Shown here piece by piece: positions 20,098 through 28,554 of a stretch of DNA of 64,000 nt (position 1 is the stretch's first letter; every line of letters begins with the position of its first letter). Source of the DNA: Candidatus Defluviicoccus seviourii. Lineage in GTDB: Bacteria > Pseudomonadota > Alphaproteobacteria > Rhodospirillales > Defluviicoccaceae. The notes beneath the pieces were generated by a model. That model saw only the letters and a program-made list of their open reading frames with translations. It did not search any database and had not been told where the DNA came from. The translations under genes were made by a program, and so were the position numbers. The stretch is taken from contig UXAT02000054.1 of NCBI GenBank assembly GCA_900609035.2, forward strand, positions 1 through 64,000, read 5' to 3'.

Positions 20098-21720
20098 ATG
20101 CAGCGGCTGGTTCAGCGGTTGACGGTCTGGGATTGGGGGGCGATCGCCGTACTCATCGCCATCGCAAGCGTGGCTGCCGCGACGGCCACCGATTATGGCG
20201 TCTCCAACGACGAGTATGTTCAGCAGCTCTACGGGGAGAAGCTGCGGACGTTCTACACCAGCGGCTTTACCGACTGGTCCGCCTTTCAGTTCAAGGACCT
20301 TTTTTACTATGGCGGCCTGTTCGATCTGACCGCCACCTTACTGGCGCCGCACCTCCCCTACGATCTGTACGAGACACGGCATCTGCTCTGCGCCGCAATT
20401 GGAATTCTCGGTCTTGCCGGCGTGTGCAGGCTCGGCCGCCTCCTCGCCGGCCCGCGCGCCGGCTTTTTCGCCCTTCTCCTGCTTGCGCTGACAGGCTCCT
20501 GGTATGGCGGCATGTTCAATCATACCAAGGACATCCCGTTTGCGGTCGGGATGATCTGGGGTGTCTATTACTTGTGCCGGATCAGTGCCGCGTTGCCGCG
20601 ACCGAAGCTCTCAGACGTACTTCTGTTCGGCATAAGCCTGGGCTTGAGCCTGGGTTTGAGGGTCGGCGCCGTGCTCCTGCTGGCCTACCTTGCAATCGCT
20701 GTCCTCGCTTGGCTGGTCGTTGCCGTGCGCACACAGGGCTGGCGCGACCACGCGATGGACCTTGCCCGCATCGCCGCCGTGATGGCGCCGGCGCTGGTGA
20801 TCGCCTACGCCCTGATGGCGGTGTTCTGGCCGTGGGCAGTGCTGGATCCCCTGAACCCGGTGCTGGCACTCAAGCACTTCTCCAGCCTCGACATGGGCAT
20901 CCAGACCATCCTCGATGGCGAGGTCGTCGCCGTCTCGAAGGTTCCGCCGCTGTACCTTCCCATCTACCTGATAATCAAGCTGCCGATCGTTCTCCTGGTC
21001 GGCCTGGCAGCCGCTGGTATCAGCTTCCTCATGCGGTTACGCAGGCGGCAGCACCGCCCGATCCCCGGCAGCAATCGAGCGATGGCCGTGACCGTGGCGG
21101 CGGCGCTGTTGCCGGTGGCCTACTTCGTCATCGCACGGCCGACGGCCTACGACGGCATCCGTCATTTCCTGTTTGTCGTGCCGCCACTGGCGGTCCTCGC
21201 CGGCGTGGGGCTCGACCGGTTGCTGGCACGCACCGTGCGCCAAGGGCCGGCGCTGGCGACGGCCACGGCGTGCGCGATTGCGCTGTTCGTCGCGGTGCAG
21301 GCCTCGTCACTGGTGATGCTGCATCCCAACCAGTATGTCGACTACAACCTCTTCGTCGGCGGACCGGACGGCGCGGAGGAGCTCTACGTCATGGACTACT
21401 GGGGGAACTCGGTCCCGGAAGCAACCGAATGGCTGGCCGAGTTTATCCAGAAGCAGTATCCGGGCCGACCGGTCCCGCGAACGTTCAAGGTATTCGCTGT
21501 CTGCGCCGAACGGGTGACGTTCGAGGAAGCGGCGCCACCGTTCCTCATCTGGACCGGAGACCGCGAGCGTGCCGACTTTCTCATCGCGCCGATGCATATG
21601 AACTGCGCCAACTATGTCGACCGGCCACCGCGCGGTACGTTGATCCATGAGGTCAAGCGCATGGGTGCGGTCTTGTCCGTCGTCAAGGATTGGCGCGGCC
21701 GCCGCGACCATTCGTCCTGA
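20098..21720 (+). CDS. Polytopic GT-C (GT39/ArnT-like) glycosyltransferase
   Basis: 540 aa with about ten hydrophobic segments. The first periplasmic loop has the acidic pair YGVSNDEYVQQ typical of GT-C enzymes, which take sugar from a polyprenyl-phosphate carrier. GSWYGGMFNHTKDIPF and the PTAYDGIRHFLFVVPP region match PMT/GT39-type membrane glycosyltransferases. A soluble C-terminal part of about 120 aa is probably periplasmic. It lies 81 bp after the GtrB-like gene and ends 15 bp before the proposed GtrA start, in the same frame. It would be the acceptor-specific enzyme of the cassette; the acceptor is unknown. Confidence 0.85.
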   Translation: MQRLVQRLTVWDWGAIAVLIAIASVAAATATDYGVSNDEYVQQLYGEKLRTFYTSGFTDWSAFQFKDLFYYGGLFDLTATLLAPHLPYDLYETRHLLCAAIGILGLAGVCRLGRLLAGPRAGFFALLLLALTGSWYGGMFNHTKDIPFAVGMIWGVYYLCRISAALPRPKLSDVLLFGISLGLSLGLRVGAVLLLAYLAIAVLAWLVVAVRTQGWRDHAMDLARIAAVMAPALVIAYALMAVFWPWAVLDPLNPVLALKHFSSLDMGIQTILDGEVVAVSKVPPLYLPIYLIIKLPIVLLVGLAAAGISFLMRLRRRQHRPIPGSNRAMAVTVAAALLPVAYFVIARPTAYDGIRHFLFVVPPLAVLAGVGLDRLLARTVRQGPALATATACAIALFVAVQASSLVMLHPNQYVDYNLFVGGPDGAEELYVMDYWGNSVPEATEWLAEFIQKQYPGRPVPRTFKVFAVCAERVTFEEAAPPFLIWTGDRERADFLIAPMHMNCANYVDRPPRGTLIHEVKRMGAVLSVVKDWRGRRDHSS

Positions 21721-21735
21721 GAAGGGAAGAGTCCT

Positions 21736-22200
21736 ATTCCGTCTTCAGCGTCCGGAGCGGCTGAAGCACCCAATCGACCGAAGCGCGGCCTGGTCGCCCG
21801 CTTCCTCCGCTTCACCGGCGTCGGCGCGATTGCGACCGCCGCCCACTACGCGGTCCTGGTAACGCTGGTCCAGGCGGGCGCCGTGGGTGCCGTTGCGGCT
21901 TCCGCCACCGGCTGCCTTGTCGGCGCGGTCGTCAGCTACGTGCTCAACTACCGCTTTACGTTTTTCTCCGCCCAGCGGCACGTAATCGCGGTGCCGATCT
22001 TCTTTCTGTTCGCGGGCCTCAGCTTGGTCCTCAACACGCTCTTGATGGTGGGGCTGACCGACGGCCTGGGCTTGCACTACCTGCCGGCGCAGGTCCTGGT
22101 GACAGGCGTCTTGTTGGTGTGGAACTTCTTTGCCCACCAGCGCTGGACCTTCCGAGAGCGCGGCGCACGACACCGGTTGTCCGACAGACCGGTCGCTTAA
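21736..22200 (+). CDS. GtrA-family membrane protein with a non-canonical start
   Basis: Small four-helix protein of about 154 aa. GtrA proteins are thought to flip polyprenyl-phosphate-linked sugars across the inner membrane. Similarity starts at RFLRFTGVGAIATAAHY and runs through VSYVLNYRFTF to the C-terminal NFFAHQRWTFRE. The frame upstream of GTG 21883 clearly codes for GtrA sequence but has no ATG, GTG or TTG before the in-frame stop at 21718-21720. ATT at 21736, 8 nt after AGGGA, is the best candidate; CTG at 21790 is another. Either a rare start codon, coupled reinitiation after the previous stop, or a sequencing error. Confidence 0.8.
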   Translation: MPSSASGAAEAPNRPKRGLVARFLRFTGVGAIATAAHYAVLVTLVQAGAVGAVAASATGCLVGAVVSYVLNYRFTFFSAQRHVIAVPIFFLFAGLSLVLNTLLMVGLTDGLGLHYLPAQVLVTGVLLVWNFFAHQRWTFRERGARHRLSDRPVA

Positions 22201-22291
22201 GGAGCTACGGGCTCGGTCCGGCCTTGACTTCCGTGCCCGCGGCGGCAACACTCCGCCTCCTTTTGCGTAGCCTTTCGGAGTCCCTGGCGCG

Positions 22292-22459
22292 ATGGCGAAG
22301 CCGACGACGGTCCTGATCAAGCTGGCGAGCAGCGCCGGCACCGGCTATTTCTACATAGCGAAAAAGAATCCGCGCACCTCGACGGAGAAGCTTGAGTTCC
22401 GCAAGTACGATCCCGTAGCGCGCAAGCACGTCGTCTTTAAAGAGACGAAGCTTAAGTAG
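22292..22459 (+). CDS. rpmG: 50S ribosomal protein L33
   Basis: Encodes 55 aa starting [20 protein letters not shown] and ending FKETKLK, the standard alphaproteobacterial L33 with its KKNPRT and [15 protein letters not shown] segments. It lacks the Cys pairs, so it is the zinc-free (C-minus) form. GGAG lies 11 nt before the ATG. In related genomes rpmG lies close downstream of rnr; here about 5 kb of glycan genes separate them. Confidence 0.96.
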   Translation: MAKPTTVLIKLASSAGTGYFYIAKKNPRTSTEKLEFRKYDPVARKHVVFKETKLK

Positions 22460-22497
22460 GCTCGGCACCCTTGCCTGCGGGCGCGGCCCCGCTTTTG

Positions 22498-23235
22498 TCA
22501 GCCGCGCACATCTTCGACCATCTGCTTCAGCTTCTGCATGTCGTGGATCATGAGCGCGTCACGCTTGCGCTCAACGATTCCTTGCCGTGCCAGGTCGTTG
22601 AGGACGCGAGCAACGGTCTCGCGCGTCGTACTGACCCGGCTCGCGAAATCGCTGTGCGTCGGGATCGGCTCGATCACCGCGGCATTGCGGTCGCCGCCTT
22701 CGGCGCGGGCCTGGCGCAGCAGTTCGGCCTGAACGCGGTTGATCGCCGCAAGCGTGCTCAGATCCATGATGCGGTCATCGGCCGCCCGCACCATCCCCGC
22801 CAGGCGCAACAGCAGCCGCTGCGCGAGTGGAGGCGTCTCGAGCACGAGGTCGAGGAAAACCCGCGCCTTCAGCGAAACAATCAGCGAATCCTCGGTCGCG
22901 ATGACGGTGGCCGAGCGCGGCCGGCCGTCAAGCGCTGACAACTCGCCAAAGAACTGCCCCTCGTGCAGGTCGTCGAAAGTGATTTCTTTGCCGGAAAGCG
23001 AGTAATTGACGACCCTGGCGCTGCCGCGGACGAGGAAGAACACGTCCGTCGACACACTGTCGCGTTCGATGATCGTCTCGTGCGCCGAGAAGCGCCGGTA
23101 TCGGCTCGCGACCTCAAGGGCGGTCAGTTGCCCTGCGCTTAAGCCCTCGAACAGCTTGATGTTCGAGAGCAGGCTGCGCTCGCCGCCTGCGGGTGCTGGC
23201 CTTCTGGCCTCCCCGTCGGCTCTTGTGTTCAGCAT
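22498..23235 (-). CDS. Crp/Fnr-family transcriptional regulator
   Basis: 245 aa. An N-terminal cyclic-nucleotide-binding-like beta-roll (IKLFEGLSAGQLTAL, FFLVRGSARV, GQFFGELSALDGRPRSATV) is followed by a C-terminal winged helix with the recognition helix in VSTTRETVARVLNDLARQGIV. The FGELSALDGRPRSATV segment matches the cAMP-binding motif FGE...RSA, so a nucleotide ligand is plausible. No Fnr-type Fe-S cysteine cluster is present. The start has AAGGGA 7 nt upstream. It is downstream of the gamma-glutamyltransferase gene on the same strand, across a 221-bp gap that probably holds its own promoter. Targets unknown. Confidence 0.93.
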   Translation of the reverse strand: MLNTRADGEARRPAPAGGERSLLSNIKLFEGLSAGQLTALEVASRYRRFSAHETIIERDSVSTDVFFLVRGSARVVNYSLSGKEITFDDLHEGQFFGELSALDGRPRSATVIATEDSLIVSLKARVFLDLVLETPPLAQRLLLRLAGMVRAADDRIMDLSTLAAINRVQAELLRQARAEGGDRNAAVIEPIPTHSDFASRVSTTRETVARVLNDLARQGIVERKRDALMIHDMQKLKQMVEDVRG

Positions 23236-23456
23236 CCTGCTGATCCCTTATAAAGAGCACAAACATGACGTGGTGCAATTTATAGCAGGACCAGCGCATA
23301 CCCGCAAAAGATGTATTTACGATCTTTTTACACCCAAAACGAAAGCAAGCACTGAACGGTTGAGCGCCCGTACCGGTCAGCCCGCGGGCGAAGGTCCGCT
23401 CGCTGGTGATCGCCGTGCGAGACTCGATGGGATTGCGCGGCGCGTGGACGGCTGTT

Positions 23457-25088
23457 TCAGCCGAAGGCGACCGCGCCGCCGCGACGGTCGTCGCCGATGC
23501 CCTCGACACTGCCATCGCGGCGCCGCCGAGCGGCATGGACGCCGCCAAAAAACATGCTTTGGCTGGCCCAGCGCCGGGTCTGTGGAAATGCCGCCGTCAG
23601 TGCGGCGACGGCGCCCTCGGTGTAGCCCGGCTCGATCGCAATCGCATCGCCTTCGCCATGCAGGCGCGGCGCCGCCACCGCATCGGCGACGCTCATCCGG
23701 AACACCAGGAGGTTAAGCAGCACCTGCAGAATGGCCGAACGGATGCGGTTGGCGCCACCGGTGCCGAGTGCGATCAGCGCGCCCGACGACGCTTGCGCGA
23801 TCGTAGGCGCCATCATCGAGCCGAGCCGCGTGTCGACCGGCCAGTGATGGAAGCCGGCCGGCGCCAGGTCTTCTTCGCCCAGCATGTTGTTCAGCATGAT
23901 GTCGGTGCCCGGGATGACGTAGGCCGACCCCTCGCCGTTGGAGAGTGAAAGGCTGGCAGCGGTGCCCCAGCGGTCGATCACGCTCACGTGCGTCGTGCCA
24001 CGCGCCGTTGCCGGCCGGCCGAGGATTTCGGCGCGATAGCGGGCGAGGAGATCCGGCGCCAGCACAGCCTCGGCCACAGTTTCCGCCGGCTGCGCGTGCA
24101 GGGCATGCTCGATCCGGGCCTGATTGGTGACCCGCATCGTTTCTGCCAGTGCCTTGAGGTAGGCGCCACTGCCGAAGCCGAGATCCTCCGGCCGCAATGC
24201 CTCGATCAGGGCGAGTGCGAAGGCGATCAGGAGGCCCCCCATCGACGGCGGCGGATTGAGCAGGATGCGGGCACCGAAGGCCTCGCGCACCAGCGGCCGG
24301 CGCACCTCGCAGCGATACGCTTTCAGGTCGGCAAGTGTCAGATGGCCGCCGTGCGCGGCGCAGTCCTGGGCCAGCCGCTGCCCGATCTCGCCGCGATAGA
24401 ACAGGTTCTCACCCTCGATCGCGAGCGTCTCCAGCGCATCCGCCAGCGCCGGCAGCCGCAGCACCTCACCTGCAGCGATCAGCGCCGCCGGCCGGGCCGG
24501 GCTTGCGAACAGGGCGCGGGCGGCCGGCGTGGCGCCGAGAATAGCAGCAATGATGGTGATGATGTCTGCCTGTACGGGACTGACCGGCACGCCTTGGCGC
24601 GCCAGCGCCGCTGCCGGTGCGACGAGCGCGGTGAGCGGCAGACGGCCGAGATGGCGATGGGCCGCGAACAGACCCTTGACGACACCGGGCGTCGCGATCG
24701 CGCCCAGGCCGATGTGAAACTCCTGCCGTGCACCGCCAAAATCGGCATGCACTGAGGAAAAGTCGATCGCCGTCTTGGGACGTTTGGTGATTGGCGTCTG
24801 CGCGAAAAAGTCAAACACGACCGGCTGACCGGCCTGCGCGCCCGTCGCCGGCAAGACCATCAGGAAGCCGCCACCGCCGAGTGAGCACAGGGCGGGCTCC
24901 ACCACTGTCGCAGCGCACATCGCTGCCAACGCCGCATCAACGGCGGTGCCGCCTTCGCTCAGGATCGCTGCAGCGACTCGCGCCGTCTCCGGGTGTCCGG
25001 CGGCGACGATCCCTTGCGGACGCATCGGCGGCCTCGGCTCGATTACTGTCGTTGCCACGTCCCTATCGGCGGCCGACGACAGAGTCAA
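23457..25088 (-). CDS. ggt: Gamma-glutamyltransferase family protein
   Basis: 543 aa, Ntn-hydrolase fold. Gamma-glutamyltransferases cleave or transfer the gamma-glutamyl group of glutathione and self-process before a catalytic Thr. Signature features: GHPETARVAAAILSEGGTAVDAA at the N-terminus, the nucleophile Thr in GTTHVSVIDRWGTAASLS, and the small-subunit LGTGGANRIRSAILQ. No signal peptide is evident, so it may be a cytoplasmic member of the family rather than the classical periplasmic enzyme. It is divergent from hisZ across 70 bp. Confidence 0.93.
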   Translation of the reverse strand: MTLSSAADRDVATTVIEPRPPMRPQGIVAAGHPETARVAAAILSEGGTAVDAALAAMCAATVVEPALCSLGGGGFLMVLPATGAQAGQPVVFDFFAQTPITKRPKTAIDFSSVHADFGGARQEFHIGLGAIATPGVVKGLFAAHRHLGRLPLTALVAPAAALARQGVPVSPVQADIITIIAAILGATPAARALFASPARPAALIAAGEVLRLPALADALETLAIEGENLFYRGEIGQRLAQDCAAHGGHLTLADLKAYRCEVRRPLVREAFGARILLNPPPSMGGLLIAFALALIEALRPEDLGFGSGAYLKALAETMRVTNQARIEHALHAQPAETVAEAVLAPDLLARYRAEILGRPATARGTTHVSVIDRWGTAASLSLSNGEGSAYVIPGTDIMLNNMLGEEDLAPAGFHHWPVDTRLGSMMAPTIAQASSGALIALGTGGANRIRSAILQVLLNLLVFRMSVADAVAAPRLHGEGDAIAIEPGYTEGAVAALTAAFPQTRRWASQSMFFGGVHAARRRRDGSVEGIGDDRRGGAVAFG

Positions 25089-25158
25089 CCGCGTGCATCT
25101 GTCGGGCCGGTTGCCCTTTTTCCTTCGCCTCGCCGCGTGCAGCGGCTAGAAAGCCGAC

Positions 25159-26346
25159 ATGACGATGCCCTTGCCCGATCAGCCCGAGCGCGCCCTCCTG
25201 CCCGCAGGGTTCATGGATGTGCTGCCGCCCCACGCCACTTGCGAGGCGGAGACGGTTGAGCGCCTGATGCAGGTATTCGCCGCCTATGGTTATGACCGCG
25301 TCAAGCCGCCGCTGATTGAGTTCGAGGAAACGATGCTGGCCGGCTCCGGCGCGGCGCTGACCAAGGCAACGTTCCGCCTGATGGACCCGGTTTCCCAACG
25401 CATGCTGGCGCTGCGCTCGGACATGACCACGCAGATCGCCCGCATTGCCGAGACACGGCTCGGCCACCGGCCGCGGCCGCTCCGGCTCAGTTACGCCGGC
25501 CAGGTCTTGCGTGTGCGCGGCACCGAACTGCGGCCGGAGCGCCAGTTCGGCCAGGTCGGCGCCGAGCTGGTCGGCGCGCCTTCCCGCACGGCCGATGTCG
25601 AAGTGATCGTCATGGCCGCAGAAGCTCTGGCCGCGGTCGGCATCGGCGGCCTGTGCGTCGATCTCGGCGCGCCGAGCCTGGTACCGGCAATCCTCGCCCA
25701 GCGCGGCCTCGATGCGGCAACGGCGGCGCGGCTCAACGATGCGCTCGACCGCAAGGATGCGGCTGCGGTGACGGCGCTCGCGCCCGCCGTCGGCACCGCT
25801 ACGGCTGATCTGTTGGTCCGGCTGTTGGCGGCCGCCGGTCCGGCGCAACCGGCACTCGAAAAGCTGACCGCCGCCGAACTGCCGGCAGCAGCCGCTTCCG
25901 TCCGCAGCGATCTCATCGCGGTTGCAGACGGCCTCGCAGCAACCGGGGCGGAGCTGACGCTCAGCGTCGATCCGGTTGAGGGGCGCGGCTTCGAATATCA
26001 TTCCGGCGTCACCTTCTCGCTGTTCGCCAGCGGCGCCCCCGGTGAGCTCGGCCGCGGCGGGCGCTACCTGACCGGGACTGGCGAAGAAGCAACGGGCGTC
26101 AGCCTGTTCATGGACGCAGTCCTGAAAGCACTGCCACCGCCGGCGCGGCTGCGACGCGTGCTCCTTCCCGCCGGCACGCTTGCCGCCGACGGCCGGCGCT
26201 TGCGCAGCGAAGGCTGGGTTACGGTCTCTGCGCTCGATCGTGCGGCAGAGCCTGGCGCCGAAGCACGCCGCCTGGGCTGCAGCCACGCGCTGATCGATGG
26301 CACTGTGGTCGTAGTCGCCGCCGAGCCACACTCCTTGACCCCATAA
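25159..26346 (+). CDS. hisZ: ATP phosphoribosyltransferase regulatory subunit
   Basis: 395 aa. Paralogue of histidyl-tRNA synthetase without aminoacylation activity, which pairs with short-form HisG in the first step of histidine biosynthesis. The class II synthetase core is seen in [66 protein letters not shown] (shortened motif 2) and [12 protein letters not shown] with GGRYLTG. Followed after 23 bp by purA, an arrangement common in Rhodospirillales and neighbours. Confidence 0.95.
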   Translation: MTMPLPDQPERALLPAGFMDVLPPHATCEAETVERLMQVFAAYGYDRVKPPLIEFEETMLAGSGAALTKATFRLMDPVSQRMLALRSDMTTQIARIAETRLGHRPRPLRLSYAGQVLRVRGTELRPERQFGQVGAELVGAPSRTADVEVIVMAAEALAAVGIGGLCVDLGAPSLVPAILAQRGLDAATAARLNDALDRKDAAAVTALAPAVGTATADLLVRLLAAAGPAQPALEKLTAAELPAAAASVRSDLIAVADGLAATGAELTLSVDPVEGRGFEYHSGVTFSLFASGAPGELGRGGRYLTGTGEEATGVSLFMDAVLKALPPPARLRRVLLPAGTLAADGRRLRSEGWVTVSALDRAAEPGAEARRLGCSHALIDGTVVVVAAEPHSLTP

Positions 26347-26369
26347 GGACGCGAGGGAACGAAACCGTC

Positions 26370-27662
26370 ATGGCGAACGTCGTCGTCATCGGCGCCCAAT
26401 GGGGCGATGAAGGCAAGGGCAAGATCGTCGACTGCCTGAGCGAGAAGGCAGACGTCGTCGTCCGCTTCCAGGGCGGTCACAACGCCGGCCACACCTTGGT
26501 TATTGACGGCGTCACCTACAAGCTGAGCCTGCTGCCGGCCGGCGTCGTCCGCCCGAGCAAGCTCTCGGTGATCGGCAACGGCGTCGTCCTCGATCCGTGG
26601 GCGCTGCTGGCGGAAATCGACGGCTTGCGCCAGCAAGGCGTCGAGGTTGGTCCCGACCGGCTGCGGATTGCCGACACCGCGCCCATGATCCTGCCGTTGC
26701 ATCGGACGCTCGACAGGGCGCGCGAAGGCGCGCTCGGCAAGGCGCGCATCGGCACCACCGGCCGCGGCATCGGCCCCGCGTACGAGGACAAGGTCGCCCG
26801 CCGCGCCATCCGCTTAGGCGATCTCGCCGATGCCGACGTCATCACCCGCAAGCTCGATGTGCTGCTCGTTCACCACAATGCGCTTCTGCGCGGTTTGGGC
26901 CTCGACGAGATCGAGCGGGCGCCGTTGTTGGCCGAGCTCATGGCGGTGGCACCGAGGGTGCTGCCCTACGCCGATACGGTGTGGCTGATCCTCGATAAGG
27001 CACGCCGGGCCGGCAAGCGGATCCTGTTCGAGGGCGCGCAGGGCACGATGCTCGATATCGACCACGGCACCTATCCGTTCGTCACCTCATCGACGACGCT
27101 GGCGAGCCAGGCGGCCGCCGGCTCCGGCATGGGCCCGGCGGTGCTCGACTACATCCTCGGCATCAGCAAGGCCTACACGACCCGGGTCGGCGCCGGCCCG
27201 TTTCCAACCGAACAGGCGAATGAGATCGGCCGCATGCTCGGCGAGCGCGGCCGTGAGTTCGGCACCGTGACCGGCCGCGCGCGCCGCTGCGGCTGGTTCG
27301 ATGCCGTCCTCGTGCGCCAGGCGGTCACCGTCAACTCGGTCTCCGGCATCGCGCTCACAAAGCTCGACGTGCTGGACGGCTTCGAGGAAATCAAGGTCTG
27401 CACCGGCTACTGCCTGGATGGCGAGCTGCTCGACCACCTGCCGGCGTCCTCGGTGCGCCAGGACCGGGTCGAGCCGGTCTACGAGACGATGGCCGGTTGG
27501 CGTGAGAGCACGCAAGGGGCGCGCTCGTGGGCGGAACTGCCGGCGACGGCGGTCAAGTACATCCGCCGCATCGAAGAGCTCATCGGCGCCCCGGTGCATC
27601 TGCTCTCGACCAGCCCCGAGCGCGACGACACCATCATGGTCCGCGACCCGTTTCTGGGCTAG
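26370..27662 (+). CDS. purA: Adenylosuccinate synthetase
   Basis: 430 aa. GTP-dependent ligation of IMP and aspartate, the first committed step to AMP. Diagnostic motifs: the GTP loop [11 protein letters not shown] near the N-terminus, the active-site His in GGHNAGHT, the IMP-binding [14 protein letters not shown], the [21 protein letters not shown] region, and C-terminal [11 protein letters not shown] and [10 protein letters not shown]. Full length and ordinary. Cotranscription with hisZ is likely from the 23-bp gap. Confidence 0.98.
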   Translation: MANVVVIGAQWGDEGKGKIVDCLSEKADVVVRFQGGHNAGHTLVIDGVTYKLSLLPAGVVRPSKLSVIGNGVVLDPWALLAEIDGLRQQGVEVGPDRLRIADTAPMILPLHRTLDRAREGALGKARIGTTGRGIGPAYEDKVARRAIRLGDLADADVITRKLDVLLVHHNALLRGLGLDEIERAPLLAELMAVAPRVLPYADTVWLILDKARRAGKRILFEGAQGTMLDIDHGTYPFVTSSTTLASQAAAGSGMGPAVLDYILGISKAYTTRVGAGPFPTEQANEIGRMLGERGREFGTVTGRARRCGWFDAVLVRQAVTVNSVSGIALTKLDVLDGFEEIKVCTGYCLDGELLDHLPASSVRQDRVEPVYETMAGWRESTQGARSWAELPATAVKYIRRIEELIGAPVHLLSTSPERDDTIMVRDPFLG

Positions 27663-27675
27663 CGGGCAACGAGCC

Positions 27676-27762
27676 GTAGCCCGGAAGCAGCGGAGCGAAT
27701 TCCGGGGCATCACCACGCCGCCAAGGTGATCCCGCATTGCGCTTCGCTTCATTGCGGGCTAC
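27676..27762. repeat. Palindromic intergenic repeat (GTAGCCCG...CGGGCTAC)
   Basis: An imperfect inverted repeat of about 87 bp: GTAGCCCGGAAGCAGCGGAG at the left pairs with the reverse complement of the right arm, which reads GTAGCCCGCAATGAAGCGAA. An inner CACC...GGTG pair is also present. This is a REP/MITE-like intergenic element of a kind often found in many copies per genome. It lies 14 bp after purA, facing the convergent NTF2-like gene, so it may also act as a bidirectional terminator. Confidence 0.7.
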
Positions 27763-27779
27763 CGGCTGCACGACCGCAC

Positions 27780-28172
27780 TCATGCGCCCAAGCCGACGCC
27801 GGCCGGGCCGTAAGGGTTGTCAAGGACCAGGAGCCAGGTCCCGTCCGCCTGCCGGCGGGCGACATCGGATGTAATGCCGGTCATGCTGATCGCGCTGCCG
27901 TCCGCCGCCGTCGCTTGAAGCGTCCAAGGCGCATATAATAGCGCCAGATCCGCCGCCCGCACCACCGTGGCCGCTGCCAGGGTAAAGGTCCCGCCCATCG
28001 CCAGAAACTGGGCGAGCGCGGCGCGGATCGCATCCAGCCCCTGCACCGGGTTCCCGGGCGAGGGGATCATCACGGCGTCCGGTTCGTAAAGGGCAACGAG
28101 CTGATCGAGCGCACCGGCGCTGAAATGCTGCGCGAACTGGAGATGGATTTCCTCAGGGCTATGGGCGGACAT
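27780..28172 (-). CDS. NTF2/SnoaL-like small protein
   Basis: 130 aa. Compact alpha+beta barrel of the NTF2 superfamily: HLQFAQHFSAGALDQLVALY (N-terminal helices), DAVMIPSPGNPVQGLDAIRA, then a beta-sheet with AADLALLYAPWTLQAT and ADGTWLLVLDNPYGPA. The family includes ketosteroid-isomerase-like enzymes and non-enzymatic stress proteins. Start at 28172 rather than 28223 because AGGAGG lies 7 nt upstream. No specific substrate can be assigned. Confidence 0.85.
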   Translation of the reverse strand: MSAHSPEEIHLQFAQHFSAGALDQLVALYEPDAVMIPSPGNPVQGLDAIRAALAQFLAMGGTFTLAAATVVRAADLALLYAPWTLQATAADGSAISMTGITSDVARRQADGTWLLVLDNPYGPAGVGLGA

Positions 28173-28223
28173 GGCGGCCTCCTCCTGACCAGGGACGAAT
28201 AACCGCGGATACGAGACATTCAA

Positions 28224-28554
28224 AGCGCTTGGATCATCGCAGCGATCGGGCTGCGGCCGAAAGGAGGGGCGCGGCGCCTTAATGAAGCCGGTGGCGAAAA
28301 TGCATGAACCGTTGTCGGCGCGCGGCTATAACCGCTAGGACAGCTCGAAACCGCAAAAGGATGGCGTCATTGCGAGGAGCGGTAGTGACGAAGCAATCTC
28401 GATGTTTCAATGAGTTATAAGAGCTGGATTGCCTCGCTGCGCTCGCAATGACATGCGTCTCGAGGCTTCCGCTCGCGCCGCAGCGGCCGTCCCGTCGGAA
28501 GCGCGGCGCCCGCGGCAATAGAATTCCTCCCGACGCCCCAGTCAGCTAAACGCG
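28224..28554. other. Intergenic region before gdhA
   Basis: A 331-bp gap between the divergent NTF2-like and gdhA genes. It contains the palindromic repeat at 28366-28452. No gene-like frame and no clear sigma-70 promoter could be picked out. Confidence 0.5.
28366..28452. repeat. Palindromic intergenic repeat (GTCATTGCGAG...CTCGCAATGAC)
   Basis: An 87-bp imperfect inverted repeat with ends GTCATTGCGAG and CTCGCAATGAC and inner arms GAAGCAATC and GATTGCCTC. This sequence type, with a core like 'GCGAGGAGCG..GACGAAGCAATC', recurs as an intergenic repeat in many proteobacteria. Located in the gdhA upstream region. Confidence 0.8.

Noticed and set aside
20076..21650. A 524-codon open frame overlapping the GT-C gene on the same strand
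   Set aside because: The product is Arg/Pro/Gly-rich with no family features, while the other frame encodes a clear membrane glycosyltransferase.
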